Positions 23,748 to 34,347 of a stretch of 64,000 nt of DNA are shown one piece after another (within the stretch, counting starts at the first letter, position 1; each line of letters starts with the position of its first letter). The notes below the pieces were generated by a model. That model saw nothing but the letters and a program-made list of their open reading frames with translations. It ran no database searches and had not been told where the DNA came from. The stretch is from an uncultured Bacteroidales bacterium (GTDB lineage Bacteria > Bacteroidota > Bacteroidia > Bacteroidales > Paludibacteraceae), in assembly GCA_934667275.1 (NCBI GenBank), contig CAKULK010000002.1, forward strand, positions 1 to 64,000. The letters are read 5' to 3'. The translations under genes were made by a program, and so were the position numbers.

Positions 23748-26120
23748 ATGGAAAAAGCGAAAGGACATATTAGTATGTTGCGAGCAAAGGCGATTGTTCT
23801 TTGCTGCTTGCTTGTTGTGCTTTGTCCAGTGGGTGTTTCCGCCATGAAGTGTGCGGACGCGATATGGGTGCGCGATACGCTGGATATGGCGGTGGAAGCC
23901 GACACTACGTGGTTGCGCACGACGGTGGATAAACTGCCATTAAGTGTTATCTATTATCCAGATACGGCTTTCGGTCCGTTGCCTACAGCGTATATGGATT
24001 TTAATTGTACGACAGGTTCTGCTCTCCCGATGGATTTGGCGCGTACATTATTGTTCGCCGATTGCCGTATGCAGTATGTGTTTACGCAACCGGATACCCT
24101 GCTCTCCCGCTTGCAGACGCTCAGCCCTGCCACAGAAGTGCTGATAGCCGTGTGTGCATGGGAGAAAGCGAATATCACGGTTATTCCGACAATGCCTGTT
24201 CCCGTTGCCAACCTAACCCTTACGCCTGACACGATATATCTCTCGGCACAACATACACAAGACACTATCCGCGCCAAAGTGTTGCCCGATGATGCAGACA
24301 ATAAAGCCATCCGGTGGTCACTTGTCAATAATGCAGACGCAGATGGCAATGTGCTGATTACCATGGGAGAATGGTCGGACAGCGTAGTGGTAGGGATGCT
24401 CTCGCCTACACGTGGTGGAACGGTGAAGGTGGCGGCTACAGCAACAGACGGCTCTGATGTATCGGATACCGCTTACGTGATTGTGCCTAATACCACAAAG
24501 GTGACGAAAATAACGTTATCCACCTCGAATGGCGAGGCTCCGATATTGGACAGCAACCAGCGCAGCCTTTCTTTTGTTGCCGATGTGCAACCCGATTACG
24601 CCATGGACAAGAGTCTGACATGGACGATGTTAGGTGATACGGCGAGCCTTGCGGTATGGGACGAGAAGACACATACTCTTACTGCCAAAGAGAATGGTGA
24701 CGGCGGGGAACTGAAAGTGGTGGCGACTGCCAATGACGGCAGTGAGGCGGCAGATACATTGGTGATTACCGTGCGTCCGACGCTGGTATTGGCTACCGGC
24801 ATTGCTGTCAGTCCGAAGATTGTACAACTGACCGCTACCGCTCCCGCACAGACTTTCTCCGTTGCGCTTGTGCCGACGAATGTGAAAAACAAAGATGTAG
24901 AGTGGCGTGTGGCAGAAGGGGCGGATTTGATAACATGGGATGCGACTACATGTACCGCCACGATGGTGATGAATACACAGGGCGGTACTGCCAAGATTGC
25001 AGTGAGTACGAAGGACGGAACCGATTTGTCGGATACCGCAGTTATTACGATTCCGAATACCGCAGAAGTGACAAAGGTGACTTTATCCACCGCGAACGGT
25101 GAGGCTCCGATATTGGACAGCAACCAGCACAACCTTACTATTGTTGCCGATGTGCAACCCGATTATGCCGTGGACAAGAGCCTGACATGGACGGTATCGG
25201 GCGATACGGCGAGCCTTGCTGTATGGAATGAGGCTACACATACCCTTACCGCCAAAGAGAACGGCAACGGCGGCGAATTGAAGGTGGTGGCTACAGCCAA
25301 CGACGGCAGCCAGGCGGCAGATACCATGGTTATCACCGTGCGTCCGATGTTTGTGCCGGTGGAGCGTATTGCGATTGCACCTGAGACAGCACAACTAACC
25401 GCTGCGACTCCGCAAGAGACGTTCACGGTGAGTATCACTCCTGCCAATGCGAAGATGCAGGCAGTGGTTTGGACCTTATTAAATAATCAAGACGCATACG
25501 GCAATACACTCGTTGATACTGTGACGACACAGGTGACGGAAACAATGCCTTCTTCCTGCGTGGTGAGTATGCGCGGTGCCAGTGCCGGTGGCAAGGTGCA
25601 TCTGGTAGCCACTACAACAGACGGGACGCTGCTCTCGGATACTGCCGTGATAGAGGTGCAGATGGATACGGCGGATATGCGCATGTGGATAGAGGTGGAA
25701 GAAAGTGATACAGATGATGACAGTTACACCTTGTATAGTCCGGACACGATACATATCATGGCGCAGTTTGAGCCCACGTTCATTCGTCCGCGCGTGCTGT
25801 CCTACAGCATTACGCAGGGTAAGCACCTGATTGCGTTGGACAAAACGACAGACAGAACGGGCGGTTTGGCGGTCAGCACATTGCCTAAGAATGTGGGCGG
25901 CGACGCTGTGCTGCAAGGTACGGCAGAGGTGGAAGGCAACACTGTGACGGCAACCCTGAGGCTGCACATCGTGCCCGAGACGACTGACGTGGATGATGTA
26001 TGGGGAAGAGACGGGACACCTCAACGCCGTCTGGTACTGTATGAGGGCGTTATCTATATTGAAGTCCGGACCCAAGACGGGGTGGAGTGGTACACTATGC
26101 AAGGGCAGAAAGTGAGATAG
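23748..26120 (+). CDS. secreted protein with repeated Ig-like domains
   Basis: This 790-residue exported protein has a signal segment near residues 13-32 (AIVLCCLLVVLCPVGVSA) after a basic start. It carries a run of bacterial Ig-like (BIG_2 type) domains from about residue 150, each opening with a V-x-x-I-T-L/I-A-x-E motif and ending in DGSxxSDTAxI. Two modules, about residues 250-345 and 440-535, are nearly identical (EAPILDSNQ, VADVQPDYA, SLTWT), which marks a recent internal duplication. The C-terminus (VEWYTMQGQKVR) resembles the short tail of Bacteroidetes secreted proteins. It is the first gene of a four-gene co-directional group. The ligand is unknown. Confidence 0.8.
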   Translation: MEKAKGHISMLRAKAIVLCCLLVVLCPVGVSAMKCADAIWVRDTLDMAVEADTTWLRTTVDKLPLSVIYYPDTAFGPLPTAYMDFNCTTGSALPMDLARTLLFADCRMQYVFTQPDTLLSRLQTLSPATEVLIAVCAWEKANITVIPTMPVPVANLTLTPDTIYLSAQHTQDTIRAKVLPDDADNKAIRWSLVNNADADGNVLITMGEWSDSVVVGMLSPTRGGTVKVAATATDGSDVSDTAYVIVPNTTKVTKITLSTSNGEAPILDSNQRSLSFVADVQPDYAMDKSLTWTMLGDTASLAVWDEKTHTLTAKENGDGGELKVVATANDGSEAADTLVITVRPTLVLATGIAVSPKIVQLTATAPAQTFSVALVPTNVKNKDVEWRVAEGADLITWDATTCTATMVMNTQGGTAKIAVSTKDGTDLSDTAVITIPNTAEVTKVTLSTANGEAPILDSNQHNLTIVADVQPDYAVDKSLTWTVSGDTASLAVWNEATHTLTAKENGNGGELKVVATANDGSQAADTMVITVRPMFVPVERIAIAPETAQLTAATPQETFTVSITPANAKMQAVVWTLLNNQDAYGNTLVDTVTTQVTETMPSSCVVSMRGASAGGKVHLVATTTDGTLLSDTAVIEVQMDTADMRMWIEVEESDTDDDSYTLYSPDTIHIMAQFEPTFIRPRVLSYSITQGKHLIALDKTTDRTGGLAVSTLPKNVGGDAVLQGTAEVEGNTVTATLRLHIVPETTDVDDVWGRDGTPQRRLVLYEGVIYIEVRTQDGVEWYTMQGQKVR

Positions 26121-26150
26121 CAAATGCATAACAGGATAAACATCAATCAT

Positions 26151-27812
26151 ATGCCGCGAACCGATAAAACATATCTTTATATAGCCCTTTGTCTGTTGCT
26201 CCTTGTGCCGAGTTCTCGGGAAGTCTGTGCGCAGGAGCCGGAACAGGAACCGACATTTGATATGGAGTACAAGGGCAGCCCAACTTGCGAGATAATGCGC
26301 AAGCGGTTGGGATACCCCTACTACTATTGCGATTGCAGCGAGCAGTCGAGTACATTCATATTCCCCCTTGACGCGCTGATAACGGATACCGTGTGGTTTA
26401 AGGCTGATATATCCGATTTATTGAAAGGTATGTCCGCTTATTGGTTTGCGGACTGCGGTGTGCAAATGGACGTGTACGCTATGTGCGCGAGCAAAGAGCC
26501 TACGATGACACTGCGCGTGGGCAAGAACCAGATGCGCGAGATGGATGCCACCAGTATCAATGAGAAGTTGGCTGCCATGGGCAGTGCGGGTGAGGCACTG
26601 AAGAACATCAAGCCGCGTATCCGTGTATATCCGACAGGCACGGGGTCGGGTAGGGTGTTGTGCTATCCCTACAACGAGGGTCCGCACTCCACGTGCAATG
26701 ACCTGCTGCCGGTGTACACCTCGATGACCTATGTGTCGTCGCACTCATACGATGTATATGAACTGCAACCGCAGTCTATTCCGAGCAGCGGGACACTATT
26801 CGTGCAATGGAAGCAGAAAGACAATCAGCCTTGCACGGTGTCGGTGCATCGTGGCGGTTGTGAGGGGGCGGTGGTTGCCACCACTCTGTTGTCGGACTCC
26901 ACGAAACTCTACTTCCCCGACAAGATGCTGCTGCAACAAGTGAAAAAGGCAGGCGAATCGCTGTATTTCCGCTTTGAGCATGAGCAGAGTGCCGTTGGCA
27001 GAATCAGTTTCCGCGTGCCCAAGTACGTGGCGGAAAGGGTGGACACAACGGTGTGCCAAGGTATGGGATTGCAGTTGGCAGACACGCTGCTGACGGCAAC
27101 AACAGTGTATCCGAATGATACCGTGTGGCTGCTAAAAGATACCGTTGCCCTGCGCACCTATCACCTGACCATTGCTCCCGCTCCTGTGCACTACGACACG
27201 CTGCGTGTGCGCTCCACCGACTTGCCAATGCTATATCGCAACAAGATGTATATCAGGGAGAACGGCTATGGCGACTACGATTACACCGAGCAGAAAGAGG
27301 GGATGTGCGATGAACGGTATCTGCTGTGCGTGGAGCATGCCGTGCAGACTACGACGACCACGATAGACACTACCCTGTGCGAGGGAAAGATATATTCGTT
27401 TGCGGGGAAAAACTATACGACCAATACGGAGATACAAGATACCGTGTGGAGCGATGCCGACACCCGCTCGGTGGTGGATTTGCGGGTGACTTTCACGGAA
27501 CCCGAGTTGGAGTACGATACGCTGTATCTGACTGCTGCGCAGTTGGAGGGTGAGGACGGCTATGGCTACTACCATGCCGAGAGTATGCAGTATATCACGG
27601 CATACGGCGATATAGAGTACGACGTGACAGCACGCAACAAATGTACCCGCCGCGTGCGCTTGACGGTGCTGGAAGATACGATGACGCCCACGGGAACGGC
27701 TGTGGCGGAGGAAAAAAAGCCGGTGGTACGCTATAATCTGTTGGGACAAAAAGTGAGCGAATCCTACCGAGGAGTGGTGATTGAGAATGGAAGATTAGTG
27801 TGGCGGGAATAG
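26151..27812 (+). CDS. secreted protein with C-terminal sorting-type tail
   Basis: This 553-residue exported protein starts at ATG 26,151 because the sequence from there (MPRTDKTYLYIALCLLLLVP, cleavage before QEPEQ) is a standard signal peptide. An in-frame ATG at 26,124 is possible. The N-terminal half is cysteine-rich (YYYCDCSEQ, CMxxGC-like pairs). Later segments repeat VDTTVCQGMGL and IDTTLCEGKIYSF, the C-x-G type module also seen in the next gene. The tail YNLLGQKVSESYRGVVIENG resembles T9SS type A sorting domains. It lies 30 bp after the preceding stop. No function can be assigned. Confidence 0.75.
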   Translation: MPRTDKTYLYIALCLLLLVPSSREVCAQEPEQEPTFDMEYKGSPTCEIMRKRLGYPYYYCDCSEQSSTFIFPLDALITDTVWFKADISDLLKGMSAYWFADCGVQMDVYAMCASKEPTMTLRVGKNQMREMDATSINEKLAAMGSAGEALKNIKPRIRVYPTGTGSGRVLCYPYNEGPHSTCNDLLPVYTSMTYVSSHSYDVYELQPQSIPSSGTLFVQWKQKDNQPCTVSVHRGGCEGAVVATTLLSDSTKLYFPDKMLLQQVKKAGESLYFRFEHEQSAVGRISFRVPKYVAERVDTTVCQGMGLQLADTLLTATTVYPNDTVWLLKDTVALRTYHLTIAPAPVHYDTLRVRSTDLPMLYRNKMYIRENGYGDYDYTEQKEGMCDERYLLCVEHAVQTTTTTIDTTLCEGKIYSFAGKNYTTNTEIQDTVWSDADTRSVVDLRVTFTEPELEYDTLYLTAAQLEGEDGYGYYHAESMQYITAYGDIEYDVTARNKCTRRVRLTVLEDTMTPTGTAVAEEKKPVVRYNLLGQKVSESYRGVVIENGRLVWRE

Positions 27813-27848
27813 CCGATGGTATAGGCAAGCCTGCGGTATCCTATACGC

Positions 27849-27892
27849 GAAGTACCGATGAAGTACCGATGAGGTTCCGATGAAGTACCGAT
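27849..27892. repeat. 11-bp-period array (four units)
   Basis: GAAGTACCGAT, GAAGTACCGAT, GAGGTTCCGAT and GAAGTACCGAT in exact register, between two surface-protein genes. Confidence 0.9.
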
Positions 27893-27982
27893 GGGGACAG
27901 CAGGGAGATTCGGGGCGAGAATGCGGAAATGAGAGAGATAAAAAGAAAAATACAATACTATTAACAATTTAATGTAATCAAA

Positions 27983-30900
27983 GTGATGCGAAGATTTCTA
28001 TTTAGTGCTTTCACCGTGTTGCTGTCTATATCGATGTTCGGTATAGGTAGAGGTGATGGCAGTACCAAAGCCAATGCAATTGACTTTGATTGGGCTAATG
28101 GTAACGTACACGAGGCGAGTGAAGCCCCGCGTTGGTACCGTGTGGATTTGAGTCCTCTGTACGAGGAGGAGAACCCGACATTAGCCTTGTATTTAACAAA
28201 TCTGGAGTCTCAGGACGCAAATGTGCGTTTGGAGGCTACGTTGCTGGGTGAGACGGAAAGCCGCAGTTATGTGATTTCCGGCAAGCAGAACCGCGTGTGG
28301 TCGGTGGCTGCCTCGATGCTGATTAAGACCAAGCAGACAGAGGTGTTCCTGACCCTGCAGTCGAACAGGAAAGCCGCATTGTCCGCAAAGGTGTATGCCG
28401 GCGGCGATGTGGACGAGAGTTGCAAGGACGCCAAGGATTTTGACTGGACGGCAGGTCACGTGCAAGCCGCAGGCGAACAGTGGTACAAGGTGGACCTGGC
28501 AGCCGCCAAGGCATCGGGCAAGCAGATTGAGGTGCGCGTGCAGAACACGAGTGCCAAGAGTGCGACGGTGCTGGGTGCGCTGAGTATGGACTGCCCGAGT
28601 ACGGGAACCACGGACTATACGATGACGCTGGCAGCCGGCGAGACACGCACCAAGACTTTGGCGCGTACGACCCTGAATATGCTGGCGCAGGACGAGGTGT
28701 ATGTGAAAGTGACGACCACGCAGGCATTGCAGATTAGTGCCGTGCTGGTGGATGTCCCCGCTACGTCGGTGATTGACAACTGCGCAGAGGCACAAGAGAT
28801 GTCGATGGGGCAGGAATACACCATTGCTGCCGGCACCTATTTATATAAGGTGAAGACCTCGGCATTGCGCGGTGTTCGTCAACAGCCCGAACTGACGTTG
28901 ACGAACAACGGCAGCAAGGCAGCACAGATAAAAGGCGAGGTTGCCTTTGAGTGCCCGACAACCACTGTGGTGGAGAAGAATATCCTTCTGGGGGCAGGTG
29001 CGACGACCGTGAAGGAGATTCAGAAGAACCTCATTGACGCCATCGATGAGAATGTGGAGTATGTGTATGTGCGCCTAACGACCAGCGAGTCGTTGACCTT
29101 CTCGGGACGCCTGAAGGGTGTGCATGAGGGCGATGCCTGCAAGACGGCTACCGCCTTCGACTGGGAGAAAGGCAACCTGCAGATGGGCAACACCACCACA
29201 TGGTATGCGGTGGACATCACGGCTGCCAAGGCAGACAAGAAGAATATCACTGCGCGTCTGCTGAACAAGGGCGGCAAGTCTGCCGTTGTGACCGCACAGG
29301 TGGCATTCGAGTGTCCCTACACGGACGTGCAGACGATTACACGCAGTGTGGCTGCGGGCGAGTTGCGCGAGAAAGTGATTGACTACGCGCTGTTCGGCAT
29401 GCTGGCTACGAACACCATTTATGTAGGTTTGACCACCACGGAGCAGGTGATGCTCACGGCAGAACTGAGCGACGCTCCCGTGAAAGAGCCGGACGACGCT
29501 TGCCTGCAGGCAGTGGCTTTCGACTGGACCTACGGGCACAAGCAGAATGCGAATGACGTGGTATGGTACAAGGTGGCAACACGCGACCTCACGGGCACGA
29601 CGATGCTTCCGACCGTTGTGATTCGCAATATGGGCAGCAAGGCAGCGAAGATTGAGGGCGAGATGAGTATGGAATGCCCTGACAATGTTGCAAATACGCA
29701 ACGCACCTTGTCGATTGCCGCAGGCGGCACCTACGAGAAGACGATTGCGCGTGACCTGCTCAACGGCATTGACACGGCTACGATTGACACCTTGTATTTC
29801 CGCATCGTTTCCACAGAGGCTATCGCCTTTGAGGTGAAGATGACGCAGGAGGACGAGGGAGCAACCTGCCGTTCGGCTGTGCTGTTCAACTGGGTGAGCG
29901 GCAACGAGCATGAGGCAGACGCCACGATGTGGTATATGGTGGACGTGAAGGCTGCCAAGGCTGCGAAGAAAGATATCAAACTGACGGTGGTGAACAAGGC
30001 CGGTGTTGCCAACACGGCTACGGCAGGTGTGGCATTAGATTGCCCTTGTGATGCACCGCAAGTACAGAAGGCTACGTTCAAAGCCGGCGAGACGAAAGTG
30101 AAGACCTTGCCGTTCTCGTTGTTGGAGACCGTGGGCGACACCGTATATGTACGTCTGCACGCTACGGGTGCATTGCACGTGGAGGCTGCGTTGGTGGACC
30201 CCGAACCGTTTGACGAGATAGCATGCCCCGAGAACGCCGTGGCATTTGAGTGGGGCAAGACCTACAGCCAGACAGAGGATACGGCATGGTACTACCTGAG
30301 CAAGACCGTATTGGACAGCTTGAACAAGACTTATATGACCCCGCGTCTGCACCTGACAAACGGCGTGCAGGCACAGACGATTACGGCAAACGTGGCATAC
30401 CACTGCCCGATTACTTCGGCGATGATGTCGAAGTCGGTGAACGTGAAGGCCGGACAAGAGTTGTACAAACTGATTGAGCGTGCTACCGCCGAGCAGATGA
30501 TTGCCGGCAAGGATACGATATTGGTTCAACTGATTGGCAAAGAGGCGTTCACGTTCTCGGCAGAGTTGGTGGACCCGAATACGGGTGACGACTGCGTGCA
30601 CGCCGTGCAAGTGGCATACGACAGCACCTATGTGCAGGAGGCAGGCACGACGATGTGGTACAAGTTGGACTTGAATGCCACCCGTGCATTGGATAAGATG
30701 ATTACGTTTGCGATGCAGAATATCGACGGCAAGCGCGGTGCGGTGACGGTGGGTGCATATATGAGTTGCGACTCGGCTGCATTGTACACCCGTGGAACCA
30801 CGATTAATGCGAATGCCACTATCAGCCGTGACTTTGCGAGCGATGTATTCAGCGGTTTGGCAGGCGACTATCTGTATTTGGAGATTACGGCTGCACAGCA

Positions 30901-33900
30901 GTTGAAACTCTATACCCAATTGGCTGACCATACGCCTATCACGCCTATCACGGCTTGCGAGGATGCTATTGCCGCTGTGCCAAATCAAGACTACGAGCAG
31001 GCAGCCGGCGAGGCATGGTATGTGGTGAACATGGCAGACCTGCGTGCGAACACCACGGGCGACGGCACGTTGAAAGTGGTGAACGAGGAGAATGCAGATG
31101 CAACGACCAAGGTGGAGTTGTCGTGGGTATGCCCTGTAGAGCATGCTATGACAAGCAAGACCCGTGTGATTGCGGCTAAGGACTCGATGATGGCGACGCT
31201 GTCGCGTGCGACGATTAACTCGACGCAAGACTCGCTGGCATATATCCGCGTGACGACCGACAAGCAGATCCGTTTCCGCCTTGACCTGGCGATGAGCCGC
31301 GGTGACGAGTGTGATAATGCGATTCTCTTTGACTGGGTGAACGGGCATATCCATCCGGCAGGCGAATATCTGTGGTATCAGGTGGTATTGGATTCGACGG
31401 TGGTTCCGGAGAACATGGATATGCGGTTGTATATCGTGAATTTGGATAAGAACGACTCCACAAAGGCCAATGCCGACCTCTATTTTGACTGCAACGAGAA
31501 GAAGACCCATTCGCTGTCATACGATTTCGCCGCAGGCGAGACGGCAAGCCGTACCATAGACCGCGATTTGTTAGTGAACATGGGATGGGCGGATATGCTG
31601 ATTAACTACACATCCGACCACAACACGAAGATTTATGCCGAGTTGGTGCCCGCAGAGCCGCAGGCTTACGACTACGACACGATCCGCGCTATCGTGTGCG
31701 ATGGTGAGGACTATTTGGACAGCATCACCAACGAGATACACACTATCATGTCCGATGACCGCGAGACATGGATGTGGAATGATACGGTGGGCTATCGCCA
31801 AGGTACATCGTTCCGCGACTCGGTGACTACGTTCATCGTCCGTCCGCGTGTGGCAGTGAAGACTCTGACAACAGCCGACCTGACTGCACTGAATGCCAAT
31901 CCGCTGTTGATACAAGGTATGAAACCGTCGCTGACGCCGTCGTTGAATGCCATCAAGGCTTATTACACGAGCCAAGAGACGGACACCGTGGCGAAGACAA
32001 ACAATATCTATTGGGCTACGAAGAATGGCGGCCGGTATGCAGCAGCCGACACAACGCAGTATATCGCCAAGGGCGTGAGCACCTATACGCTGTACTTAGT
32101 GATTGAAGATGAGTGCGAGAACGAGTTGGCTACCGAGTTCACGTTTATGACAGGCGCATGGAAATATGCCCAGACTACACAGGCAGACACCGTTTGCCCC
32201 GGTAGCGCATCGACCTTGCTGCCGAGCGTGATAGTGATGCGTGACACCATTGTGACGGATACCATTCACGATGTGATGGTGAAAGATACATTGGATATGG
32301 ATCGCTTGATGGATACCGTGAAAATGGTTGATTTGAAGGTGTATAAGGCTCCCGTTTTGTACACCGATTTGACCGTACAACCGATTGTCCGTCAGGGGCG
32401 TGCCATCAATACGTCGAATGCCACCACCGCTTTGCAGACCCGTTTTGCAAACGACAAGGATGAGTTGACTATGGGTGTGACGGCTATATCGTGGGAACGC
32501 AAAGACCCGACAACAGGTACCTATGAGGCCGTGTCGGCTGCACATGTGGGCAAGAATGAGACAAGCATTGTGCTCCGTTATGTGGTAGCCACTTCGTGCG
32601 GCAACATCTTGACGAGCCAAGACTTTACATTTACTCCAGAAGCCTATACATATGTGGAGAAGAATGTAGAAGACCGCATTTGTGCCGGCGACAGTTATCA
32701 AGGCCGCAACGGCAGTGTGGTGGTACTCAATGATACCGTGTGGAGCGATACCGTGACCGTGACAACGACTGCGGCCACATTTGACTCGGTTTACCACTAT
32801 ACGCTGAAGGCATTGAAGACGCAGTATGCTCAGAAAGAGACCCAGCGCGTATGTGAGGGCGAAACGATGAACTGGCATGGTCAGACCTTGAATGCCAGCG
32901 GTACTTATCAGGCTTCGGAGAAGTTTGCCGGCATGCAATGCGACAGTATTGTATATGAGATTGAGTTTGCAGTATTGACCTCCACTGCGAAGACGGAAGA
33001 GGTAACTATCTGCGACGGCGACTCCTATACATGGGTACGCGACGGCAAGACCTATAGTGCCGCAGATGCTACCAAGGATATTACGTTTGCGGAGAAATAT
33101 GCCGGCACCGAGTGCGACAGCGTGGTTTATACATTGAAACTGAAAGTGCTGAGTATGACTCAGGCTCCAGTTGAGTATGAAACTATCTGCGAGGGTTCAA
33201 GTATGGAGTGGCATGGTTTGACCCTGACAGAAGCCAATACGTACAAGGCAACAGAGAAATATGCCGGCTTTGAATGCGACAGTATGGAGTACACGATAGT
33301 ACTGACGACCAAAAGTTGTCTGGCACGCGGAGAGGCTGTTATCACGGATACGGTATGTGCCGGTACGGAATACAAGGGCCGTCTGACCACGAAGACTATC
33401 ACAGAAAAGACGATATGGACCGATTCTGTCCGTGTAGATGTGGACGGTACTCCTACCGATTCTATCTACAAGTACACGGTACTTGCTTATGTGCAGACGA
33501 TGCCTGCTATTGACGTTGCGTTGCTGCAAGCGATATGCGGTAAGGCGGTGAATGTGGAGAAGGCTACGCAAATGGTGAATGCTGCCATTGCCAGTGAGCC
33601 GCTGTATGCACCAGATGCCAAGGTGGTATGGGAAATTCAAGAGAACGGAACATGGGTACCCTTGACGGATGCGGCTATTGCGGGCAGTGTGAACACGATA
33701 GTGGTACGCTGCGCAGTAGAGAGCGGTTGCGGTATTGTTATGAGCGATGTTATGACGCTGACAGTGGAGCAACCGAATGCCGACAATGACGTGACCATGA
33801 ACAATATACCTGCCAGCAGCAAGTACAACGGTTCGCTGTTGATGATTAACCTGAATGCTATTCGTGAGCAGTTTGGTTGGGAAGTGGCAACAGAGGATGT

Positions 33901-34333
33901 GACGTGGTATAAGCAGGCAGGGGCTACACCTGATGCAGCAAAGGATGACGTGGTACAAGAGGGCGGCTATTACTATACAGTGGGTACAGCCTTGAGCGGA
34001 ACGTTCTATGCACAGATTGCCCATGTGGCGCCGAGTGCAGACGAATGCTCCGGTATGCTTCGTACCGAGTTGCTCACTTGCACAGGAGCAGCCTTGTCGC
34101 CTCAGTTGATGCCAAGTGTGGTACGTCCCGAGGAGATTATCCATGTGATGAACTTAGATGCTGATGTTGATACCGAAATCCGTGTTTACAGCATGAGTGG
34201 TGAGTTGCTGAGCAGCCATACCACCAGTGCTACTACGGATTATGAGTTGCGTGCGGCTTATCAGTCCGGTTATTACATGGTAGAGGTAGAGACTGCAGAA
34301 TCAAAGGTTACCTTACGTTATATAGTTAAGTGA
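27983..34333 (+). CDS. giant repeat surface protein with T9SS-type C-terminal domain
   Basis: This 2,116-residue exported protein has a signal peptide (MMRRFLFSAFTVLLSISMFG). About ten repeats of roughly 100-125 residues fill residues 25-1230. Each opens with a Cys and a FDW.xGH..AG..WYKVDL pattern, followed by a beta-rich module with (A/M)xCP and a closing AGET..K stretch. After a spacer, residues 1560-1790 carry modules of the C.G..Y.W.G...T..G.Y type (VCEGETMNWHGQTL, ICDGDSYTWVRDG, ICEGSSMEWHGLTL), each ending near CDS(I/V/M). The last 75 residues (VYSMSGELLSS, GYYMVEVETAESKVTLRYIVK) are a T9SS type A sorting domain. It is likely a surface-anchored adhesin-like fibre (inference). Confidence 0.85.
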   Translation: MMRRFLFSAFTVLLSISMFGIGRGDGSTKANAIDFDWANGNVHEASEAPRWYRVDLSPLYEEENPTLALYLTNLESQDANVRLEATLLGETESRSYVISGKQNRVWSVAASMLIKTKQTEVFLTLQSNRKAALSAKVYAGGDVDESCKDAKDFDWTAGHVQAAGEQWYKVDLAAAKASGKQIEVRVQNTSAKSATVLGALSMDCPSTGTTDYTMTLAAGETRTKTLARTTLNMLAQDEVYVKVTTTQALQISAVLVDVPATSVIDNCAEAQEMSMGQEYTIAAGTYLYKVKTSALRGVRQQPELTLTNNGSKAAQIKGEVAFECPTTTVVEKNILLGAGATTVKEIQKNLIDAIDENVEYVYVRLTTSESLTFSGRLKGVHEGDACKTATAFDWEKGNLQMGNTTTWYAVDITAAKADKKNITARLLNKGGKSAVVTAQVAFECPYTDVQTITRSVAAGELREKVIDYALFGMLATNTIYVGLTTTEQVMLTAELSDAPVKEPDDACLQAVAFDWTYGHKQNANDVVWYKVATRDLTGTTMLPTVVIRNMGSKAAKIEGEMSMECPDNVANTQRTLSIAAGGTYEKTIARDLLNGIDTATIDTLYFRIVSTEAIAFEVKMTQEDEGATCRSAVLFNWVSGNEHEADATMWYMVDVKAAKAAKKDIKLTVVNKAGVANTATAGVALDCPCDAPQVQKATFKAGETKVKTLPFSLLETVGDTVYVRLHATGALHVEAALVDPEPFDEIACPENAVAFEWGKTYSQTEDTAWYYLSKTVLDSLNKTYMTPRLHLTNGVQAQTITANVAYHCPITSAMMSKSVNVKAGQELYKLIERATAEQMIAGKDTILVQLIGKEAFTFSAELVDPNTGDDCVHAVQVAYDSTYVQEAGTTMWYKLDLNATRALDKMITFAMQNIDGKRGAVTVGAYMSCDSAALYTRGTTINANATISRDFASDVFSGLAGDYLYLEITAAQQLKLYTQLADHTPITPITACEDAIAAVPNQDYEQAAGEAWYVVNMADLRANTTGDGTLKVVNEENADATTKVELSWVCPVEHAMTSKTRVIAAKDSMMATLSRATINSTQDSLAYIRVTTDKQIRFRLDLAMSRGDECDNAILFDWVNGHIHPAGEYLWYQVVLDSTVVPENMDMRLYIVNLDKNDSTKANADLYFDCNEKKTHSLSYDFAAGETASRTIDRDLLVNMGWADMLINYTSDHNTKIYAELVPAEPQAYDYDTIRAIVCDGEDYLDSITNEIHTIMSDDRETWMWNDTVGYRQGTSFRDSVTTFIVRPRVAVKTLTTADLTALNANPLLIQGMKPSLTPSLNAIKAYYTSQETDTVAKTNNIYWATKNGGRYAAADTTQYIAKGVSTYTLYLVIEDECENELATEFTFMTGAWKYAQTTQADTVCPGSASTLLPSVIVMRDTIVTDTIHDVMVKDTLDMDRLMDTVKMVDLKVYKAPVLYTDLTVQPIVRQGRAINTSNATTALQTRFANDKDELTMGVTAISWERKDPTTGTYEAVSAAHVGKNETSIVLRYVVATSCGNILTSQDFTFTPEAYTYVEKNVEDRICAGDSYQGRNGSVVVLNDTVWSDTVTVTTTAATFDSVYHYTLKALKTQYAQKETQRVCEGETMNWHGQTLNASGTYQASEKFAGMQCDSIVYEIEFAVLTSTAKTEEVTICDGDSYTWVRDGKTYSAADATKDITFAEKYAGTECDSVVYTLKLKVLSMTQAPVEYETICEGSSMEWHGLTLTEANTYKATEKYAGFECDSMEYTIVLTTKSCLARGEAVITDTVCAGTEYKGRLTTKTITEKTIWTDSVRVDVDGTPTDSIYKYTVLAYVQTMPAIDVALLQAICGKAVNVEKATQMVNAAIASEPLYAPDAKVVWEIQENGTWVPLTDAAIAGSVNTIVVRCAVESGCGIVMSDVMTLTVEQPNADNDVTMNNIPASSKYNGSLLMINLNAIREQFGWEVATEDVTWYKQAGATPDAAKDDVVQEGGYYYTVGTALSGTFYAQIAHVAPSADECSGMLRTELLTCTGAALSPQLMPSVVRPEEIIHVMNLDADVDTEIRVYSMSGELLSSHTTSATTDYELRAAYQSGYYMVEVETAESKVTLRYIVK

Positions 34334-34347
34334 TAGGAGGAACGACA

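Noticed and set aside
30035..31510. 491-codon minus-strand frame within the giant surface gene
   Set aside because: It is an antisense shadow of the repeat region. Cys, His and Arg excess and no domain.
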